DNA from: an uncultured Methylococcaceae bacterium
GTDB taxonomy: Bacteria > Pseudomonadota > Gammaproteobacteria > Methylococcales > Methylococcaceae
Assembly (NCBI GenBank): GCA_903910005.1
Contig: CAIVXW010000379.1
Location: 1-9,047 of the forward strand
Length of the DNA stretch: 9,047 bases
Direction of reading: 5' to 3'
In this document: positions 5,904 to 9,047 of the stretch, piece by piece
Numbering within the stretch: the stretch's first letter is position 1
How the letters are laid out: each line of letters begins with the position of its first letter
Made by a program: the position numbers and the translations under genes
The notes under the pieces: generated by a model
What the model was told of the DNA's origin: nothing
Databases searched by the model: none
The model's input: the letters and a program-made list of their open reading frames with translations, nothing else

Positions 5904-8591
5904 ATGAGACACATGACCACAATCCAGCGTATTGCCATCGGATTTTGCTGCATCGGCCTGCTGCTGCTCAGCCACTTTGCGTGGGCTGTGCCGGTGATCC
6001 AGCAGCAACGCCTGTTTCAGGCCGGTATGGATCAGCCTACGGCGGTCAGCGTGGCTGCCAGCGGGCAGGTGTTCGTACTGGATGGGGTGAACCGGCGGGT
6101 GCTGGCTCTGGCTGCAGACGGGTCGGTATCGCGCCAGTACCAGCCGGGGCTGGACGGGGCACTGGCTCTGTGGGCCGGTAGCATCGACGGCCAGTCGTGG
6201 CTGCTGATTGCCGATACCGGCCATCATCGCCTGATTCGGCTGGAGCCCTCCTCGGCCCGTCAGACAATCATTCCCCTCAGCGATGCGACCGGTTCAGTTC
6301 CGCCGGAGCCGGTGGCGGTGACCGTGATTGATGACACGATCTACTGGGCGGATCGCACAACCCAGCGTGTCTGTCGCCTACGCTGGCAAAGTGGTGAGAC
6401 CCTGCCGTGTTTCGGTGGACGCGGTGAGCAGAACGGCCGGTTTCAGTATCCGGGGCAAATGGCGGTGGACCGTGACGGCTACCTGCACGTGACCGACATC
6501 CTGAATGCCCGTATTCAGGTATTCGACAAAACCGGGCGATTTTTTTCCCGGGTCGGTCGCTTCGGTCTCTCGGACGGGGAACTCTACCGTCCTACCGGGT
6601 TGGCCCTGGATGCGGCCCGTGACCGCCTCTATCTCAGTGATGCCTATTTTGGCCACATTCAGGTGTTCGAGCGGGGCGAATACCGGGGACTGTTGCGGGA
6701 TGAACAGGGTCAGCCCCTGCAACTGGATACGCCTTCCGGGCTGGCCTTTCAGCACGATACCCTGTATGTGGCAGAAACCGGTGCCAGCCGGGTTGTCCGG
6801 CTGAGGCTGACTGAAACACCTGACCGGCCCGCCGAACCGGACGGCCATCCGGTGGCGTTGTCGCAGAAAAACTGCATCCAGTGTCATTTGTCCTGGGCCA
6901 GCGAAGCCCCGGCGGCGGTCAGGGATCGGGACGCCGACGGCATCCTGCCGGAGGCTTCCTTCCGCATGTGCTACAGTTGCCATCAGGGTCCGGTGATGGA
7001 TTCACGCACCCGCATCCACCGGGCGGCCCAACATCCCACCCTGTATGAATCAGCGGCGGAACGCCAGCGTCATGCCCGCCTGAATCCGCGCCAGGACAAA
7101 CTGCCCCGGGACTTTCCGCTGGATGCACACCAACGCCTGACCTGTACCAGTTGCCACACCCCGCACACCGATACCGCCCAGGCCGAAACCCTGTACGCCG
7201 GACACGGCAATGCCTGGCTCAGGGTGCCCAACCGGGGCGGTGACCTGTGTGAACGCTGCCATGCGTCCAAGGGGCGCGAAGCCCGTCCTGACACGGCGGC
7301 GGCTCGTCAGGGGCATAACCATCCGCTGGGTCTGCACCTGCGGCATCCGCCGCAGCCGCAAGCCAGCGACCATGCCAGCCAGCCTGAACTGCACCGGGGG
7401 TTGCCGGATGTGCTGCGCCAGCACGGTGCCGTGACCGGCCCCGAAGATACCCTGATCTGCCAGTCCTGCCACCAGATTCACGGCGGGGACGGGGACGGCG
7501 TTCTGACTGCCCTGCCGACCGCCCGGGGCGAGTTGTGTGGCCGCTGCCATGAACGGCAAACGGCCAACGGGCGGGAGGAAGCGCATCGCAAGGGCATCCA
7601 TCCGGTCAATTTCAGGCCGGAACAGCCACTGGAGTGGCGTGGCCGCAAAATTACCGAGATAAACTGCGGCACCTGTCATCCGGTGCATCAGGGCCAGGTT
7701 GGCACCGACCTGCTGCCTGAAGGCATTGCCAGTGCCGAAGCCCTGTGTCAGGGCTGCCACAAACGGCAACATGCCGATAACCGCGAAGAGGCCCGCTTCA
7801 AGGGCATCCATCCGGTCAATGTCACACTGGAAGAACCCGTCACCCTGAACGGCCAGCGACAGGAAACGGTGACCTGCCTGAGCTGCCATGCCGTCCACCG
7901 GGGCAAACCGGCCACCGCCGCCCTGGTTGAAACGGACCGCAACGGCGAGTTGTGCAGTTACTGTCATGCCCACAAGCAAACCGTGGCCGGAACCGATCAT
8001 GACCTGCGTATCACGGCCAAAACCAGCCACAATGCCTTCGACCAGACACCGGCCCAATCCGGCCTGTGTGGTACCTGTCATAGCCTGCACCGGGGACGTG
8101 CCGGGCAACGGGCCCTGTCGGCAGTCAAACCGGTTGCGGCACGACCGGCCAGTGGCCAGGCTGCGGTGGATGAGACGCCGTTTGAGCGCGACCGGCTGTG
8201 CCTCAACTGCCACCAGACCGATGGCCTGGCAGCCGACAAAACCATCCGTCATTTCAGTCATCCGTCGCGGGGGCTGATATTGCGTTCCACCGATCCGGCC
8301 ATGCCGCTGCTGGATGACGCAGGCCATGACGCCACCCTGGGCCGGATTGGCTGCGTGACCTGCCACGAACCGCACGTGTTCGACCCGCGCCAGCACAAAA
8401 CCCGCTCCGTACCCGCCATGCAACTGTCCACCAACACCGACAACCTGGAAGGCACCCACAGCGACAGCTTTCTCCACCACCAGGGCATATCCGGCACCTT
8501 CTGTGTCAATTGCCACGGCCAGGAAGGCTTGATCAAATACCAGTACTACCACGACGCCACCCGGGCCCGGGGTAAACCGTGGGACGAGTAA
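5904..8591 (+). CDS. NHL beta-propeller / 14-heme cytochrome c fusion
   Basis: This exported 895-residue multiheme cytochrome is probably an electron carrier in the periplasm or at the outer surface. A signal peptide covers residues 1-28 (IGLLLLSHFAWA, cleavage near AWA-V); its two cysteines do not form a lipobox. Residues about 40-305 form an NHL-type propeller, with blades such as YPGQMAVDRDGYLHVTD (182-198), YRPTGLALDAARDRLYLSD (228-246) and LDTPSGLAFQHDTLYVAET (274-292). The rest holds 14 CxxCH sites starting at C324, 356, 414, 449, 519, 545, 588, 615, 658, 684, 722, 766, 817 and 867. From the third site they alternate CxxCHxxH and plain CxxCH, giving six doubled-CxxCH pairs. A 70-residue unit is repeated. 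The C-terminus is soluble, with no membrane anchor. ATG 5904 or ATG 5913 (fourth codon) could be the start; neither has a strong ribosome-binding site. No partner porin or other cytochrome is in view, and nothing here shows its redox partner. Confidence 0.93.
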   Translation: MRHMTTIQRIAIGFCCIGLLLLSHFAWAVPVIQQQRLFQAGMDQPTAVSVAASGQVFVLDGVNRRVLALAADGSVSRQYQPGLDGALALWAGSIDGQSWLLIADTGHHRLIRLEPSSARQTIIPLSDATGSVPPEPVAVTVIDDTIYWADRTTQRVCRLRWQSGETLPCFGGRGEQNGRFQYPGQMAVDRDGYLHVTDILNARIQVFDKTGRFFSRVGRFGLSDGELYRPTGLALDAARDRLYLSDAYFGHIQVFERGEYRGLLRDEQGQPLQLDTPSGLAFQHDTLYVAETGASRVVRLRLTETPDRPAEPDGHPVALSQKNCIQCHLSWASEAPAAVRDRDADGILPEASFRMCYSCHQGPVMDSRTRIHRAAQHPTLYESAAERQRHARLNPRQDKLPRDFPLDAHQRLTCTSCHTPHTDTAQAETLYAGHGNAWLRVPNRGGDLCERCHASKGREARPDTAAARQGHNHPLGLHLRHPPQPQASDHASQPELHRGLPDVLRQHGAVTGPEDTLICQSCHQIHGGDGDGVLTALPTARGELCGRCHERQTANGREEAHRKGIHPVNFRPEQPLEWRGRKITEINCGTCHPVHQGQVGTDLLPEGIASAEALCQGCHKRQHADNREEARFKGIHPVNVTLEEPVTLNGQRQETVTCLSCHAVHRGKPATAALVETDRNGELCSYCHAHKQTVAGTDHDLRITAKTSHNAFDQTPAQSGLCGTCHSLHRGRAGQRALSAVKPVAARPASGQAAVDETPFERDRLCLNCHQTDGLAADKTIRHFSHPSRGLILRSTDPAMPLLDDAGHDATLGRIGCVTCHEPHVFDPRQHKTRSVPAMQLSTNTDNLEGTHSDSFLHHQGISGTFCVNCHGQEGLIKYQYYHDATRARGKPWDE
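7541..7820 (+). repeat. Internal 210-base repeat period in the heme domain
   Basis: Bases 7541-7610 and 7751-7820 align without gaps at an offset of 210 bases (70 codons). By hand count 50 of 70 positions are identical, and the last 20 (7591-7610 and 7801-7820) are identical without exception. The encoded segments share CGRCHERQ / CQGCHKRQ, then REEA, then KGIHPVN. This points to duplication of a two-heme module as the way the heme chain grew, with the GIHPVN segment either recently duplicated or strongly constrained. Confidence 0.85.
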
Positions 8592-8606
8592 GGCCATTCA
8601 CCCACA

Positions 8607-8625
8607 AGCGGCCAGGATGGCCGCT
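8607..8625 (+). terminator. Perfect 8-bp hairpin after the cytochrome gene, possible terminator
   Basis: AGCGGCCA and TGGCCGCT form a perfect 8-bp GC-rich stem around the 3-base loop GGA, starting 16 bases after the cytochrome stop codon. The position suits transcription termination or 3'-end protection of the mRNA. No T run follows (the next bases are CCACGCC), so it is not a textbook intrinsic terminator; a Rho-assisted end or an RNA-stability hairpin is equally likely. Confidence 0.45.
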
Positions 8626-8640
8626 CCACGCCACCCCTCG

Positions 8641-8720
8641 TCGGGACTGACCGGCGGTGATCTGCTGCTGGGGGGAACGGGCTGGATTCACTCGACGGCG
8701 GCACCGGGGCCGATACCCTG
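8641..8720 (+). pseudogene. RTX-repeat fossil with a frame break in a G run
   Basis: Reading from 8644 gives GLTGGDLLLGG; reading from 8670, one frame over, gives GGNGLDSLDGGTGADTL. The second piece is two clean RTX nonapeptides of the form GGxGxDxLx, and the first fits a shortened preceding unit. The frames meet at the six-G run 8670-8675; one extra G there would join them into a continuous RTX segment. Such repeats bind calcium in secreted RTX proteins. No open reading frame of useful size carries this segment: the second frame is blocked upstream by a TGA at 8658-8660 and ends at TAA near 8800. I read it as the remnant of a lost RTX gene. It is short, so chance similarity in GC-rich DNA cannot be fully excluded. 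Confidence 0.5.
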
Positions 8721-8729
8721 AAGCGGCTC

Positions 8730-8760
8730 GGGTGGATGCGTTTCACTTATCCACCCTACA
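8730..8760 (-). repeat. REP-like inverted repeat (GGGTGGAT...ATCCACCC)
   Basis: GGGTGGAT (8730-8737) and ATCCACCC (8749-8756) form a perfect 8-bp inverted repeat around an 11-base loop. On the minus strand it reads TGTAGGGTGGATAAG, then TGAAACGC and ATCCACCC. This resembles a short extragenic palindrome often scattered in many copies through proteobacterial and cyanobacterial genomes (GTAGGGTGGAT...GCATCCACC). The family assignment is from memory of the motif; the inverted repeat itself is seen directly. Confidence 0.6.
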
Positions 8761-8785
8761 ACACCACCCTACACCACACCCTGCA
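8751..8785 (+). repeat. Short 12-13 base tandem repeat, C-rich leader
   Basis: CCACCCTACA occurs exactly at 8751-8760 and again at 8764-8773, and a third imperfect copy (ACACCCTGCA, 8776-8785) follows at nearly the same period. The whole stretch from about 8741 to 8816 is rich in C and A and very poor in G on the plus strand. That composition is the kind bound by Rho (rut-like) in nascent RNA. The stretch forms the immediate leader of the downstream ATPase gene. Confidence 0.5.
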
Positions 8786-8816
8786 CCCCTCACCACGCTA
8801 ATCCACAGGAACCCCC

Positions 8817-9047
8817 ATGACCTACCCACGCCAATTCAATACCGCCGGTCCGTCTGAAGCATCGGATCATTATCTGATTGATCCCCTGGCCCGCATTGAT
8901 CATCTCGACGTACTGGATCTCATCCGAACCAAACGCTATTTCGTGCTGCACGCCCCCCGCCAGACCGGCAAAACCACCTCGTTGCTGGCTCTGATCAGCT
9001 ACCTCAATGCCACCAGCGACTACCGGGCGGTGTACGCCAACATCGAA
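8817..9047 (+). CDS. AAA-type ATP-binding protein, 5' part only (runs off the right edge)
   Basis: The first 77 codons of a P-loop ATPase are visible. The ATG at 8817 has a good ribosome-binding site, AGGA (8807-8810), 6 bases upstream. The peptide opens with QFNTAGPSEASDHYLIDPLARID (residues 6-28 approximately), followed by YFVLHAPRQTGKTTSLLAL. The segment APRQTGKTT (about residues 46-54) is a Walker A motif with Ala in place of the first Gly. This N-terminus matches a widespread group of cytoplasmic 'AAA-like' ATP-binding proteins of unknown role, many of which occur in several copies per genome, sometimes near mobile or defence genes. Walker B, sensor residues and any C-terminal effector domain lie outside the window, so function cannot be assigned. 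A REP-like element and RTX fossil just upstream suggest a recombined neighbourhood. Confidence 0.85.
   Translation, partial: MTYPRQFNTAGPSEASDHYLIDPLARIDHLDVLDLIRTKRYFVLHAPRQTGKTTSLLALISYLNATSDYRAVYANIE

Noticed and set aside
5940..5990. Lipoprotein signal in the cytochrome (cysteines 15 and 16)
   Set aside because: The cysteines sit early in the hydrophobic core without a lipobox, while an AWA signal peptidase I site follows at residue 28.
7050..8597. Long minus-strand open frame of 515 codons opposite the multiheme cytochrome
   Set aside because: Shadow frame produced by third-position bias of the cytochrome gene; its translation has no recognisable family pattern, while the plus strand holds 14 CxxCH motifs.
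8657..8857. Plus-strand 66-codon open frame between the cytochrome and ATPase genes
   Set aside because: Starts inside the RTX fossil in a third frame, has no good ribosome-binding site and runs into the start of the ATPase gene; no protein-like features.
1..9047. CRISPR arrays, tRNA or rRNA genes, insertion-sequence transposases
   Set aside because: No regularly spaced direct repeats, no RNA-gene signatures and no transposase-like ORFs were seen; the only repeats are those listed.

Overview
The window looks like a GC-rich (roughly 60% by eye) Gram-negative chromosome segment. I infer a gammaproteobacterium, possibly a sulfur- or iron-associated lineage. The reasons are a tripartite RND efflux system, a DUF2288 protein, signal peptides for periplasmic export, a large periplasmic or outer-surface multiheme cytochrome c, and an AAA-type ATP-binding protein of a kind often multiplied in such genomes. 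The taxonomic guess is weak; no rRNA, tRNA or other marker is present.

Minus-strand block (about 1-5698). In transcription order it holds a DUF2288 protein (5698 to 5399), a secreted aqualysin/proteinase K-like S8 serine protease (5339 to 4203), a periplasmic adaptor (MFP) of an efflux pump (4177 to 3203), a heavy-metal-type (HME) RND permease (3203 to 114), and the start of a small membrane protein running off the left edge (117 to 1). The last three are tightly coupled (TGATG and ATGA stop/start overlaps), so adaptor, permease and small protein almost certainly share an mRNA. The protease lies only 25 bases upstream and probably belongs to the same unit. No outer-membrane factor is visible. 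A sigma70-like promoter (5836-5841 / 5813-5818, 17-base spacer) faces the DUF2288 gene.

Divergent intergenic region (5699-5903). It carries that promoter and a strong two-part palindrome (5762-5794) that would fold near the 5' end of the minus-strand transcript.

Plus-strand block (5904-8591). One 895-residue exported protein joins an N-terminal NHL-type beta-propeller to a C-terminal domain with 14 CxxCH heme sites. From the third heme on, the sites alternate strictly between CxxCHxxH and plain CxxCH, so they form six ordered heme pairs. A 70-residue unit is visibly duplicated. This is the most striking gene of the window and probably works in periplasmic or extracellular electron transfer.

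Right edge (8592-9047). A perfect hairpin follows the cytochrome gene. Then come a short fossil of an RTX (GGxGxDxLx) calcium-binding repeat broken by an apparent one-base loss in a G run, a REP-like inverted repeat, a C-rich G-poor leader with a short 12-13 base tandem repeat, and the 5' end of an ATP-binding protein gene that runs off the window.

As a whole the window encodes cell-envelope functions: metal or toxic-compound efflux, an exported protease and an exported multiheme electron carrier, the last two groups divergently arranged around a shared control region. A functional link between the two arms is inference only.
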